Notes under the pieces: model-generated
What the model was told of the DNA's origin: nothing
Database searches by the model: none
What the model saw: only the letters and a program-made list of their open reading frames with translations
Origin: Crotalaria pallida
Lineage: Eukaryota > Streptophyta > Magnoliopsida > Fabales > Fabaceae
Assembly (NCBI GenBank): GCA_037953625.1
Contig: CM075649.1
Location: forward strand, 98,151,290 to 98,215,289
Direction: 5' to 3'
Length of the DNA: 64,000 bases
Translations under genes and position numbers: made by a program
Part shown: piece by piece, positions 1 through 10,917 of the stretch
How the letters are laid out: the number at the start of each line of letters is the position of its first letter
Position numbering within the stretch: the first letter of the stretch is position 1

Positions 1-146
1 CTAATTTATATGCTAATCTCTATTAGATCGTTAAATGTCATACGTGACTTAATATGTCATCTGATATTAATTTATTAGCAAGATATTGTTATTAATTCAC
101 AGGAAGGTGTTGGAATGAAGCTAAACACACATTTTAGTATGATAAA

Positions 147-314
147 TTTAATATTGTTAGAATTCCTGATGAAGAGCTTCCAAATGTTGTATATTGCTTA
201 AAGAAAGAATTTGAAACGAAAGATTTGGAAAGAACAAAATTTTGTTTTGAATTACAAATGAAATATGTAATGAAATTTTGGTACATCATGAAACCTATGC
301 TGCGAAGGTAATAG
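147..314 (+). pseudogene. Ty1/copia reverse transcriptase remnant
   Basis: This is a short open stretch that reads like the copia reverse transcriptase segment following the catalytic YVDD region. The visible motif is LKKEFETKDLERTKF (nt 198-242), close to the family's usual LKKEFxMKDLGxTKF. It is preceded by an IPDEEL-like segment. No catalytic Asp pair is visible and the frame closes soon after, so this is a decayed pol fragment. It lies about 200 bp upstream of a recognisable 3' LTR in the same orientation, which fits the 3' end of one copia element whose remainder is left of the window. The family call comes from the motif; function is absent. Confidence 0.6.
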
Positions 315-507
315 TGAAATATCTCGGAGATAATTGTTCGCATCAGGGGGAGATATAAATACGCACTGCACTCTTTTTCCCTTAGTCACGGTTTTTTCTC
401 GATGGGTTTTCCTGGCAAGGTTTTTAATGAGGCAGCATCCAATTGCGTAAGAAGATTTGTGTACTTTTTTCCTTCGCTAATTTTTCTAATAGTCATCCAA
501 GGGGGAG

Positions 508-754
508 TGTTATAAACAATTCATATCCATCTAATTAGTGGATGACTATCTATTGGATTGTGTTTATATCTAGTTGATACCATTCCGTATTAGGGTGGAT
601 TGTGTTTATATTTAGCTGATACCACTCCATATTAGAGTTTCCTATCTCCCTATAAATAGGACTCAACTATGATGTAAAATGTACACTGAATATATCACAA
701 TATATTGTTTCCTCTCTTCTTCTCTTCTTCCTTATTTTCATACGTTTCATAACA
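508..754 (+). repeat. 3' LTR of degraded copia element
   Basis: A purine run (AAGGGGGAG, 499-507) is followed directly by TGTTATAAAC and the segment closes with ATAACA, giving TG...CA ends with the short inverted repeat TGTTAT/ATAACA. A second ATAACA at 755-760 is an alternative end. The length of about 247 bp suits a small copia LTR. A TATA-like CTATAAATAGG lies at about 650-660. An imperfect internal duplication (GGATTGTGTTTATAT near 555 and 598) is present. The matching 5' LTR is not in the window. Confidence 0.7.
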
Positions 755-889
755 ATAACATGTTTTTAATGCATTGTCCCCAAATCAACCAATTATCAAA
801 ACAAGTTTTTAATATATGTTTCCTTAATTAACCAATCATAGAATATACAATGCAATTTCAATTTTTTTTATTCACTATTTTAACTTTAA

Positions 890-943
890 TTAGGGACAAA
901 ATTTTTCTATGTCTTTTACTAATTTTATGGGACGGAGGGAGTA
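890..943. mobile_element. Stowaway-type MITE end (fragment)
   Basis: The sequence GGGACGGAGGGAGTA at 929-943 is the typical right terminal inverted repeat of plant Stowaway (Tc1/mariner) MITEs, ending at a TA target dinucleotide. I could not find the opposite TACTCCCTCCGTCCC end upstream before the LTR at 508-754. It is therefore a half element, possibly one interrupted by the copia insertion. Confidence 0.55.
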
Positions 944-2037
944 TAAAAATAAAATTAAAAATAGAACAAAAATCACATAAATAAGCAATTAAATATTATC
1001 CGAATCAACCAAATGACATAATTATGAACCATATAATCCATAAACTATACAATTACACAATTTTGCATTAAACTATGATAAATTAAGCATAACATATATT
1101 AGAAATAAATAAATAAATAAATAAAATATATTTATATTAGCAGGTTGGGTTGGGTTAATCGGTTTTTAAGATAATAAACGTGTGACCCAACCCATACTTG
1201 ATTGGGTTAAAAAAAATCAACTCAACCCGTTAAACCGACTAAACCCGTCAAATACGAATTGGGTTGGATTGGGTTTATTGGATTCACAAGTCGATTTTGA
1301 TCCACTTACACTCTTACTATTAGATTAAACTTCAAACATAGGCTATATTTGAATTGAGGAATGAACAAAACAGAATGTCATAGGGAATTTCCTGGATATG
1401 GTCAGAAATTCTGCGCTTATAGCATCTGAACAACACAATAATTTTGGGGAAATTTCTATTCTATTTCCTGAAGTAAAATTGTCAATTCATACTATTACTC
1501 ACACATACCTAATTAACAACACAATACCAGACCATTTCTCCAATGAAAGACTTAATAAACAGTTTAGTAGAATCATCTCTACTGAACACCGAATTCTGCT
1601 ATCAATGCTCCAATTGATTTATTTTATGGGAAATTCTATTCACATCAAAAAAAAATTGTTTCTTGCAATTATCCGATGATTTTTCTGATGATGTTTAATT
1701 TTTAAATAGTCTATCTAAAAATTTTATAGAAAAAACACTCTTTTTGAGTGGTTAGAAAAAAAACTCTTAAATGGTCTATCTAAAAATTTTATACGGATAC
1801 TTATAAAACTTCCTTATTTTACAGAAGAACAATATGATAACCTCCTGATTCATTATGTGTGAATATTTTTTAAAGAAATAAAAATTACCAAATTAATTAG
1901 ATATTTTTTTTAAAGGAAATAAATCAAAAATTCAAAGCAAGTTAAATGACTAAAAATGAATAATTATAAGTTAAAATTAAAATATTTTCTACAAAAATTA
2001 TGGATTTTTTTTATCTGCAAATATCATTGTAGAAAAA
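944..2037. other. AT-rich non-coding stretch with small repeats
   Basis: No credible gene is visible. A segment at about 1141-1310 is rich in GGGTTGGGTT and its complement AACCCAACCC, forming an imperfect inverted repeat typical of small non-autonomous DNA transposons, but I could not fix termini. A 24-bp segment (GTCTATCTAAAAATTTTATA core) occurs at about 1708 and again at about 1774. A 93-codon ORF at 1398-1679 has no recognisable motif and is probably chance. Confidence 0.5.
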
Positions 2038-2225
2038 TACTTCCTCGGTTCCTTATTATTTGTCTTTAAAAAAAATAAAAAGAATTGTTCATATTTATCT
2101 GTCATATCTAGAAGTTTGAAAATGAAGTAAATATTATTTTTCATATTTAATAAGGTATTGATTTACGTAAGTAATAGAGAAAAGTAATAATTAGAGAAAA
2201 TACCCCGAGTTTTGCGGTCACGTCT

Positions 2226-2272
2226 GCTAGGGTTCCCTGCTAGGGTTTCTCTGCTAGGGTTTCTCCTGCATT
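2226..2272 (+). repeat. Tandem CTAGGGTTT-like motif in LINE 5' UTR
   Basis: Three near-tandem copies of TGCTAGGGTTYCYC lie just upstream of ORF1. They contain CTAGGGTTT, the telo-box-like motif known from plant 5' leaders. This is consistent with an internal promoter or leader element of the LINE; that function is inferred. Confidence 0.5.
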
Positions 2273-2334
2273 TGACGGCGGTACGTGTTCCTTGTCTTAC
2301 CTGATCTTCAGGTAATTCTCTTGTGATCTCAAGT

Positions 2335-3534
2335 ATGGCTGATGGTTTAGAAGCTTTGTGGAGTCGTATGTCATTGACAGAGGAAGAGTGCGAAGGTCTA
2401 ACAGTGGGTAATGAGACGGTCGAAGAATCAGTGGAGGCGCAACACATGCTGGTGGGTAAGGTACTTTCAAGTCGATCTGTTAATGTCTCAGGCTTTTCGG
2501 ATACGTTGAAAAGGGTCTGGAGACTCCATGCAGGAGTTTCGATCAAAAGCTTAGGTGTGAACACCTTTGTGTTCAAATTCACCACTTTACGTGACAAACG
2601 TAAAGTGGTTGAAGGTTCACCCTGGACTTTTGATAAGGCAATGATAGCTCTGCAAGAGTATGATCCCAGTGCATGCCTGTCTGAACTTGACTTCTCTTTT
2701 GTTGTTCTCTGGGTACGTGTGTATGATCTACCTATAGGCTGCCTCAATCGTAAAGTAGGGGAGTCTATTGGAGAACTGATTGGTGGTGTTGTGGAAGTGG
2801 ATACAGATGATGAGGGATATGCGTTTGGATCCTTTCTGCGCATAAGGATCAGAGTGGATATTACTAAGCCACTCCGTTGTGGGATCTTTTTGTCAACAAT
2901 TCCAAAGGAGAGAAAGAAATGGTTTTGGCTGAAATATGAACGTCTCTCTGGGTTCTGCTATAATTGCGGTGTGGTAGGTCATGGTGAGCGTGAATGTGAA
3001 GCACCTTTGATTGAAGGGCCAAAACCTTATGGGGAGTTCCTTAAAGTAACAGCAGGTTCTGGTTTTGTTGCTAGCAAGGTCCGAGATGATACCAGAATTA
3101 AAGATGTCAGTGGAGTATGGAACCTGGATGATCTGGTGCCGAAGCTCTTGCGATCGAAATATTAAACAACCTCTGAATCTTCCTCTCATGTTGACAGGTG
3201 TGATGAGCCTGATCCCTTGTTAGTGCCTTTTAGTACTGAAATTCCAAAAGCTTTAGAACAGGGAAGGCTGGAAGGTAGTCTGGAGTTTAAGGCTGTTGTG
3301 AGTGAGGAAAGCTCTAAGCAAGTGACTAGAAGGAAGAATCAGAAAAGCACAGGAATTGTGATTGGTGCGTCAAGTCCTGTATCTGGGTGCAAACGGAAGG
3401 AAGATGAAGGTGCTACTGGTATAAGTAGTCTGAAAGCGACAGAGGTTTGTCCAAATAAGCGTCTGATGATGGCCAATAAGAAATTGTCCCTTGATCCGGT
3501 GGTGTTGGATGACCAACACCGCCATCCTCAATGA
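2335..3534 (+). pseudogene. LINE ORF1 (DUF4283-like, CCHC zinc knuckle)
   Basis: This encodes the RNA-binding ORF1 protein of a plant L1 element. I chose the ATG at 2335 because the longer frame from 2323 starts with GTG. The first 200 residues resemble the DUF4283 domain of plant LINE ORF1 proteins. A CX2CX4HX4C knuckle (CYNCGVVGHGEREC) is encoded at 2956-2997. The frame has one in-frame TAA at 3163-3165, after which the same frame stays open and basic to a TGA at 3532-3534. ORF1's TGA overlaps the ORF2 start as ATGA, an arrangement that suits termination-reinitiation. The single stop shows the copy is dead or nearly so. The role is inferred from the family. Confidence 0.8.
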
Positions 3535-4896
3535 AGGCCCTCTGTTGGAATTGTCGTGGGCTTGGGAACCCACAAGCAATTCGAGCCTTGTTGAGGCTTA
3601 TAAAATTAGAAGTTCCCAACCTAGTTTTTCTTATGGAAACTAGGCTTAAGGATTCAGAGATGGAAAAAATTCGTATAAGGTGTGGTTACAATTCTATGAT
3701 AGCTATCAGTTGTGTGGGTTTTGGAAGGGAGAGAGCTGGAGGTATTGCATTAATGTGGATGAATTCAGCAAATGTGAGCCTTAAAAACTCTTCTCTCAAT
3801 CACATCACGGTTGAGTGTAGGGATGATGATGGTATTGGTACTTTCACATTCACCGGTATGTATGGTTTTCGTGAGGAAGTCAATAAAAATAAAACTTGGT
3901 CTCTGTTGAGTACTCTGAATGCAGGGATATCTGGTCCATGGATTTGTGCTGGAGACTTCAATGATATTATCAGCAATGAGGATAAAAAAGGTGGTAATCC
4001 TCGAACTCATAATCAGTTACAGCTGGGACGTGATACTTTGCATGCCTGTGATTTATCAGAGTTGCCGTTTGAGGGATATAGATACACTTGGTCAAATGGT
4101 AGGCAAGGAGGAGAGTACATTCAATGTAGGCTTGATCGTGCAATGGTAAATAATTCCTTCAGAGAGGTAGCAAATGCATCTGTAGTGCAACATTTGCACC
4201 GTACCAAGTCGGATCATGTCCCTATCATCATTCTAATGAATGCAGAAATGACAGATGATTCCTTTATTCGTAAATCACGTATGTTCAGGTTTGAGGAGGC
4301 ATGGGTGTATGAGCCAAATGCAGAAGAAGTTATCAAGGCTGCATGGAGGGAGACTCAAGGTGATGGGGTTACAAAAATAAGTGCAATGAAAACTAAGTTG
4401 AAGTGCTTGAGAAAGAACACTGTAACATCTCTGCACCGTGAGATTTTAAAGGTGGAGCAAGCTCTTAGTGTAATGATTGTTGGGAAGCAGATGCTACATC
4501 CTTAAAGAGGTTCACAGATTTAAAAGAAAAACATGCATCCCTGCTACAGGAAGAAGAAATGATGTGGCATCAGCGCAGTAGAGCTTTGTGGCTTCAACAT
4601 GGGGATAAAAATTCCAAATTTTTCCATAGGAAAGCATCTCAGCGCAGGGAGATAAATTCAATAAAAAAATCAAAAGGGAGGACGGTTATCTAGTTACTGG
4701 TCACACCAACATTGCTAAGGTAATAGATAGTTTTTATTCTTCCTTGTTTTCCACTTCCAGTCCACCACATGTTCAAAATCTTGATGAAATTATTCGTTGT
4801 AAGCTTTAGCCAGAGGAGGTTGCTTTACTGGATAGACCTTTCACGTCTTTAGAAATTTTCACAGCTATCCAGCAAATGCATCCCCTAAAGGCTCCT
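3531..4896 (+). pseudogene. LINE ORF2, part 1: AP-like endonuclease
   Basis: This is the N-terminal endonuclease/exonuclease/phosphatase domain of ORF2, which nicks target DNA for target-primed reverse transcription. Visible motifs in order are WNCRGLG (Asn site), METRL (Glu site), GDFNDI, RLDRA and SDHVPI (terminal Asp-His). The ATG at 3531 overlaps the ORF1 stop. The frame is open to 4505, but homology moves to another frame at about 4465-4485 (WLQHGDKNSKFFH is visible there). It shifts again at the A-run 4663-4669 and meets a TAG at 4807-4809. The reading stops at 4896, exactly at the target site of the next element, within the KAPG region at the start of the reverse transcriptase. Confidence 0.85.
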
Positions 4897-7135
4897 TGTA
4901 ACAACCTAAATTTTAAATAAATATTTATAATTATGTATATGTTTAATTCATGTAGAATAATAATGTAAAGTGATTTGGAATAAAATGCAAATCGTGTGTG
5001 TTGTGACTTGGTCTGATTAAGGTTGACGCAGGGTGCTCGGGAAGTATGAATAATAAGGATTAAGGAACATTGGGGATATTGTGAGTATGGATGAGTGTTG
5101 ATAGAGGAATAATAGTAAAATGAGAAGGAAACAAGAAAAACTCAAATTGGTAAATAAGGAAGAGTGATGAGATTAAATATAGAATAAAAATTAAGAAGTT
5201 AATAAACATTTGATACGGAGAAGTTATTGCAATTCGTTTAAGGTTGTGAAACCGGTTGAGACTTGAGGGACAAGATGAAATTACTTAATTAGGCCAAGAG
5301 GGATGCAAGGGTAGTGGAAAGAGTAAACAAATTCACTTAATCTGGGAGGAAATCGTCATTAATTTAAACCGGAAGTTTTAGTGTGTGAATCGTATACTTT
5401 TCGTGTAAACAACATTAGGCAAGTATAATTTTATGATTTGAGATGTAATTGAATGTTAAGGAGGTTTAATTTAGTATTAGGAATGATTAAAATTCAGGAA
5501 AATCGGGTTTAAAATGCGGAAATCGGCGTTTCGGGACGAACCGGTGCGCCGGGGCATGAACCGGTGCGCCCAGACGCACCGGTGCAGGAATTAGGGAGCA
5601 CCAGTGACGCGCGCGTGCTCAGGCGCGCTAGTGCTGCGCTCAGGCGCGCGGGACTCAAACGCACCAGATGGTGCGCGCAACTGCTAGAATTTTCCAGACC
5701 CTGGTGCGCGCCCAGGCGCACCAGGCCCGCGCTCAGGCGCGCGACGGGTATATAAGCGCCAGGCACCAGAAAAATCTGCGCCAGACTCCATCCAAACCGC
5801 ACAAATTCATTTCTAGCCGCACCAGGACCTCCCCCAACACGCACCAGACTCCATTTTTGGCACCAAACCTTGGTTTTTCATGCACCAACAACCCAAACAC
5901 TTCCTTACCCAGCCCCAACTCCATGAATTAACAACCAAATTCATCCTTCCTTCAATTATAATTCCTCTTCTCTTTATATTTCCATTAAACCTTATTCTCT
6001 TCTCTTTCTCTTTAATCCTTTTGTGAGCAAATTTCTCTTTTACTCTTAACAAAGCTAACCACCAAGTCAAAAAGGAGAAATAAAGCTCAAAAAGGAAGCA
6101 TAAATAAACTAGAACAAGTGCTCTGGAGTTGGATTTTCTTCTCCCTTGAGGTAAGGGAGGGACTCTTTTCCTTTTAGAATAGAGATTAGGTTCTGGAATT
6201 TGTAAATGATTAAATTGCACATATTAAACCCTAGGATAGTAGACTCTGCTCTATCACCTACCTGTGTAGGTGAATTAAACATTTCTGGGTTGAATATTAT
6301 TATAAACCTATGATTTTCCCAATTGTGAAATAGTGTAGATAAAGTGCTCGATGAAATGCCTAGAAGAAACTTAAAATTTTTAAGAATAATTAGAATACCT
6401 AAAAATGATGACTATGCTATTAAAACTATAAAATACAAGTTCTTGTATTAATAATTTAATAGTTAGTATTAATATACTGTAAAGATTATTACTAAAAGAA
6501 CGAAAACCCTTAGTTGTAAATGAACTCTCTTAGGTTTATGCTAATTAACATACATATGGAAAAATGATTAAAGTACTTAAAACAAGTTAACATGCTATTA
6601 TTTAAGTAATTGTTAGTAGTATAATACAAATATGATTGCAAGGAATCAAGCTGTTATGAAACTAAAGTAAATACATTAAGGTTAGAATTATAGTCGATTA
6701 TAAAATAATTGAATGATTAAACTAATGATGGTTTCCAATATGATGAAGTAAATTAGAATGTCACTAAAATAAGTGTATAAAATGGTGATGAAAGTGATTT
6801 ACTCATGTACTTTTATAATTAAGAATGTAATAACTGAATTGAATATCCTAGCTAAAATGAGCGTATTAGTTAAATTTTACAAATTTCATTTACTCATTTC
6901 AATTCTTAATTTCTATTCTACTGTGAAAGGATGTTCACTCCCTTGTGGTTTAACATTTTAGGTTGAGCTTGGAGGAGCAAGAACCAGATTTTCAAGATGG
7001 TAAGGGACGAAGGACAAGAACTTCAGCAACCAATTGCTTGAATTCCATGTTGTACATCCAATTTAACTTTGAAATTTGACATTAAACTTTTATGAAAATA
7101 AAAAAAAATACATTTATTTTTTTATGGATGTTACA
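4897..7135 (+). repeat. 5' LTR of gag-only gypsy-type element
   Basis: It runs from TGTAACAACC to ATGTTACA, 2239 bp. A GC-rich block at 5534-5748 precedes a TATATAA box at 5749-5755. The remainder is AT-rich leader. The 3' part (TTAACATTTTAGGT at about 6948-6961) resembles the end of the LTR at 57110-57321, so the two families are related. Confidence 0.95.
5534..5755 (+). promoter_or_regulatory. GC-rich palindromic block and TATA box in LTR
   Basis: This island is unlike the AT-rich rest of the LTR. It carries three ACCGGT palindromes followed by repeated GCGC-rich units (CTCAGGCGCGC) and CGCACCAG motifs, ending at TATATAA (5749-5755). Its position directly before the TATA box suggests U3 regulatory sequence. 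The twin copy is at 11555-11776 and is nearly identical. The CpG density makes this a likely methylation target; that is inference. Confidence 0.65.
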
Positions 7136-7138
7136 ATA

Positions 7139-7150
7139 TGGTATCAGAGC
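7139..7150 (+). other. Primer binding site (tRNA-iMet)
   Basis: TGGTATCAGAGC begins 3 nt after the 5' LTR end and is complementary to the 3' end of plant initiator-Met tRNA, the usual primer of these elements. Confidence 0.95.
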
Positions 7151-9876
7151 AGTTCTTTCCTTTCGGCCTGGGGAAATGGTCCCGAATCCGTCTTGAAACC
7201 CCAGTTTTTAGCTCTTCATACGCATAGGGAGTAACATATATGATTAAGTACAGTAAAATAAAATAATAGATTGATGGGTATAAGGAAGTCAAAAGGATAT
7301 ACCACCATAATAAAATGAAAATTTTGGTTAATATTGAGGGTTTAAAAGAAACAAATGGGTATATTATTAAGTGATAAAAAGGATAATACTTTGTCACCAA
7401 AAGAAAGTGGAAATGAAAGTGAGGAAATTTACTGGGCATGGTCGGGGGGACACCTCGGATGTTGCCGACTGATGTGGGGTCGGGGTCCGCCGAGGATAAC
7501 ATAGCTGACCAGTGCCACAATATTGTTGTATGAGACAATGAGGGAGAAATATGGTGAATTAAATGTTGAATGGTGCATAATGAATACATTCAAGTTATTG
7601 GAAAGGAAAAGAATACTCTTTGATTAATTCATTTTCATCTTTCAAACTTTGTTTATACGAAATCAGTTTAGAAACTAAATTGAAAGTGAATGAGTTTTGA
7701 AATTAATTCCTTTCCAATGGCTATGATAATAAAATGGTGTTAAAAAAAATTGTCCTCCCAATTGGACTTGAATAAGGAGAATAGTTGATTTTGCAAAATG
7801 TGAAGATTTTTGGTAAATTCAAGTCCCTTTGAGAAACCAATGCATTATGCACCACAACATGAGCGGAAAGTGAATACCTTACTAAGACCAATGAAAAGGA
7901 AAATGCTTATAAATAAATGTTTTGAATCAATCCACATGTTTTCTTTAAGAAAAATGAATTGTTTTCAAGAGTCCAAGAACTGATGTGTAATTTTCCTTTT
8001 CAATGATCTTGGTAAAATAATCTATGTAGACAGAGTACATTCTTAATTTGAATTGTTATGTAATGTGAATGAAATTTCAAAATGAAATAACTTAGAAATT
8101 ACTCAATTGATTTGGAAGCCCGATGAATAATACTTGATTTATGAAAACAATGAAAGGTGAGATTCTAAATCAATTGAGTCATCAATTTAGAAAAGTTATA
8201 AGTTGAATTTGAATCGCATTGAGAATGTAAGCTGCCATACATAGAAGCGAATGTCAAGAAGTTATAAGGTGGGCAGTGAGGAAGTTGGGAAAAACATACG
8301 CGGAGGCACGTGAATGATATGTGACTAGGTTGTGCTAATGAAACAACCGCGGGAATTGTCGTTGGGTGGAACTTTGATCCCCTAGGAGGGTATGGACTGG
8401 CCACCCATGTCGGGGGATTGGTTCCGCGTTAACCACGATGATTCTATCGGTCACAGAGTCATTTCGGGACCGGTTGAGGGTGGTTCCCTGCTATAGCCAA
8501 CTTGGGCCTTCAACCCAAGTTGTACTGGACTGAAAATGGGTGTCCAGTACCGTGCAAGCAGTGGTGGAGGGACACTTACTCCCGGTTGGTCTTTCCCTGG
8601 AGTGGAGGGAGAAGTGAGGAAATTGAATGAATTATGAATGTCTCATACAACAATACCGATGATGAAAAGAATGTATGTGTGTTATGAATTTCAAAGCATG
8701 AATTGAGAAGTACCAAGTGTGGAAACTTAATTTGTGTAGTAATAAATGTGAGATTGGGACTGATCACCCCAATGCTTACATTCATTGACAAATAATACCA
8801 TCAGAATTTAGAAGTTTAATTACCTCAAATGAAGGAAAAAGTGGTTTCATGGTATTAAGCGGTGCTAGTCCTTTTGACCATCCGAGTTCTGTAATTTTGA
8901 TATGTGGAAAAGTATGAGTGAAGTCAAAGCGATAAGAGTGATGATGAAATAAAAGTAAGTAGAAATTAGTTGTGGAACCATGAATAAGAAAAATAGAGTT
9001 TGTAAAAGTGTTAAGAAATGTAAATTCTAATGAGTTCCATAACTAATTTCAAATTTTAATGACTTTAGCAACAAATGGAAAAGTATATGAGTATAAGTAT
9101 AGAAGAAGTCTAAACGGATATGAAGTAACTTAGGATAAATTGTATACGATCTAAGCGTAGAATGAATAAGTAAACTAGATAGGAGTATATGTCAATCAAT
9201 TGTAAAGCTAAGCATAATTCTGATAATTGAGTGTACAACAATGAAGAACAAATCATGATAAATGGAAAAGAGTATAAATGTAGAGTAAAGAGTGACTAAA
9301 TGTGGAATAATTTTAACACCATGGATATACATATGATAAATTGTTTTATGATATAAATAAATTCATAATGCAGAAAGAGATAAATCAAATCAACTGTGAA
9401 GGCAAATTGATGTAAGCTAAGTGTGTTATAATTTTAGAATATACAATAAATTGTCTTGGGAAACAGACATATGATAAAAGAGTAAATGAAGTACAATTGT
9501 ATGAAACTCTGAAAATGATCAAAGTGCTAATTAAAAGATTGGATAGAAAGACTGATGATGTGACTTGAATACCAAATAAAGGTAAAATAAATTAAGATGT
9601 ACTTTGAATAAAAACGAAAATTTTGTTAGTACATATTAGAAATGGCGGATTGTATGAAAAAAAAAGATATATACAAAGACGAAGATATAGATAAATTTTT
9701 GCCAATAAAAAGATAAATACAGAGGTGAAAATGTAGATGAATAGTAAAACAAAAAGTAGTCAAACACTAAGTGGGGGAGCAAACACTCTCCACACCCCTG
9801 GTAGAAAAGAATAATCTTATAATAATAATAAAAGTAGGACGACTCTAACCACAATGAAATTTGCAGATTCAACATA
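7151..9876 (+). other. Non-coding internal leader of gag-only gypsy-type element
   Basis: About 2.7 kb separates the primer site from gag and contains no credible ORF. The first 60 nt and a segment at about 8746-8810 are similar to the corresponding internal parts of element F (58930-58985 and 62256-62315), so these non-coding stretches appear conserved. A GC-richer structured section lies at about 8300-8600. It may hold packaging or dimerisation signals; that is inference. Confidence 0.6.
8498..8550 (+). ncRNA. Twin hairpins in retrotransposon leader
   Basis: Two perfect inverted repeats lie back to back. The first is CAACTTGGG (8498-8506) / CCCAAGTTG (8514-8522) with a 7-nt loop. The second is GTACTGGAC (8522-8530) / GTCCAGTAC (8542-8550) with an 11-nt loop. 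In the genomic RNA these would form two adjacent 9-bp stems sharing one base. They could be a packaging or dimer-initiation structure. I know of no named family for them. Confidence 0.45.
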
Positions 9877-10728
9877 ATGACCTCAAGGAACGCTGACGTA
9901 TCTGAAAACCTGATGCAAACCAACCAAACCCCTGAGGCAACAGAATTTCATAAACTTGCAGAGTTTTGTAAAGTAGACCCTCCTAAATTTGAGGGAGGTT
10001 TTGACCCGATCAAAGCGCACAAATGGATCCGTAACATAGAGAAAATATTCAGAATAATGAATTGTTCTGATACCCAAAAAGTCTTATTCGCAACATATGT
10101 ATTAATCGAAGAAGCCGACAGTTGGTGGGAAAACACCAAACGATTCTTGGAAGCGGAATCAAGAGAAATTACCTGGAAAGTGTTCAAGGAAAAGTTTCGT
10201 GAAAGATATTTCCCAGAAAATATTCGCCTTCAAAAAGAAATAGAATTTCTTGAACTAAAACAAGGAAATATGAGTATAGAGGAATACGTGGCACAGTTCG
10301 AAGAACTTTTTCGGTATTCCCTATACTATGAATCCAACCCTGAAGAAGAAGCAAAATGCACAAGATTTGTGAATGGTCTGCATCCCGAAATCAAACTAGC
10401 TATCGAATACCAAAAAATCCAAAGTTTTCCACTATTAGTAAACATGTGTTTCACCTATGAAAAATATTTGGAAACCAAGAGGAGAATTGAATATAGAGGT
10501 AAAAGATCCCTCACCCATGATGAATCCCATACCACTGAATCCCATACCAGTGAACGATATGAAGCTAGAAAAAAAAAGAAAGTAAGCAATGAGGAATATG
10601 AATCGACCAAACCGCCTCGGTGCGAGATTTGCCAAAGAAGCCACTTAAGGGAATGTCGAAAACAACGAGCTATCTGTCATCACTGCAAAGGATTGGGACA
10701 TTATGCAAAGGAATGTCCTAACAAATGA
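9877..10728 (+). CDS. gag: Gag polyprotein of non-autonomous gypsy-type element
   Basis: This is an intact 283-residue Gag, the structural protein that forms the virus-like particle and packages element RNA in the cytoplasm. The ATG at 9877 follows the leader. Residues about 25-200 match the Retrotrans_gag region: PPKFEGGFDP, a WW-containing segment and YFPENIRLQKEIEFLELKQG. The C-terminus has a basic linker and one good CCHC knuckle, CHHCKGLGHYAKEC, preceded by an atypical Cys-rich CEICQRSHLREC. The stop is followed directly by 3' non-coding sequence; no protease or polymerase frame continues. The open frame with near-identical LTRs suggests a recently mobile copy that used pol in trans. Confidence 0.9.
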   Translation: MTSRNADVSENLMQTNQTPEATEFHKLAEFCKVDPPKFEGGFDPIKAHKWIRNIEKIFRIMNCSDTQKVLFATYVLIEEADSWWENTKRFLEAESREITWKVFKEKFRERYFPENIRLQKEIEFLELKQGNMSIEEYVAQFEELFRYSLYYESNPEEEAKCTRFVNGLHPEIKLAIEYQKIQSFPLLVNMCFTYEKYLETKRRIEYRGKRSLTHDESHTTESHTSERYEARKKKKVSNEEYESTKPPRCEICQRSHLRECRKQRAICHHCKGLGHYAKECPNK

Positions 10729-10917
10729 AAGAAAGACTGTATGTAATAACTACTATAAATATAGAGTAAGAAATAATGTTATGTTGTAATTACAAAGATG
10801 ATATGTGTTTTAGGGAAGAATGTAATAATATAAATATGTAACTATGCCATTTGAACTTCTCACCCCACCAATTTTGATCGAATTTCGAGGACGAAATTCC
10901 TATAAGTGGGGGAGTAT
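10729..10917 (+). other. 3' non-coding region, pre-PPT hairpin and polypurine tract
   Basis: It contains the inverted repeat GAATTTCG (10880-10887) / CGAAATTC (10892-10899) with a 4-nt loop, then the polypurine tract AAGTGGGGGAGTAT ending at 10917, next to the LTR. The same hairpin plus PPT order occurs in gypsy A, gypsy B and element F. Confidence 0.8.

Noticed and set aside
1398..1679. 93-codon ORF near the left end
   Set aside because: Low-complexity AT-rich translation without motif, start context or neighbours.
5509..6220. Several overlapping ORFs of 60-135 codons on both strands in the LTR
   Set aside because: They arise from the GC-rich repeat block and its flank, have no domain, and are mirrored at 11530-12241 in the other LTR.
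7139..7150. tRNA-related hits at TGGTATCAGAGC sites
   Set aside because: They are 12-nt primer binding sites complementary to tRNA-iMet, not tRNA genes; the same motif follows every LTR.
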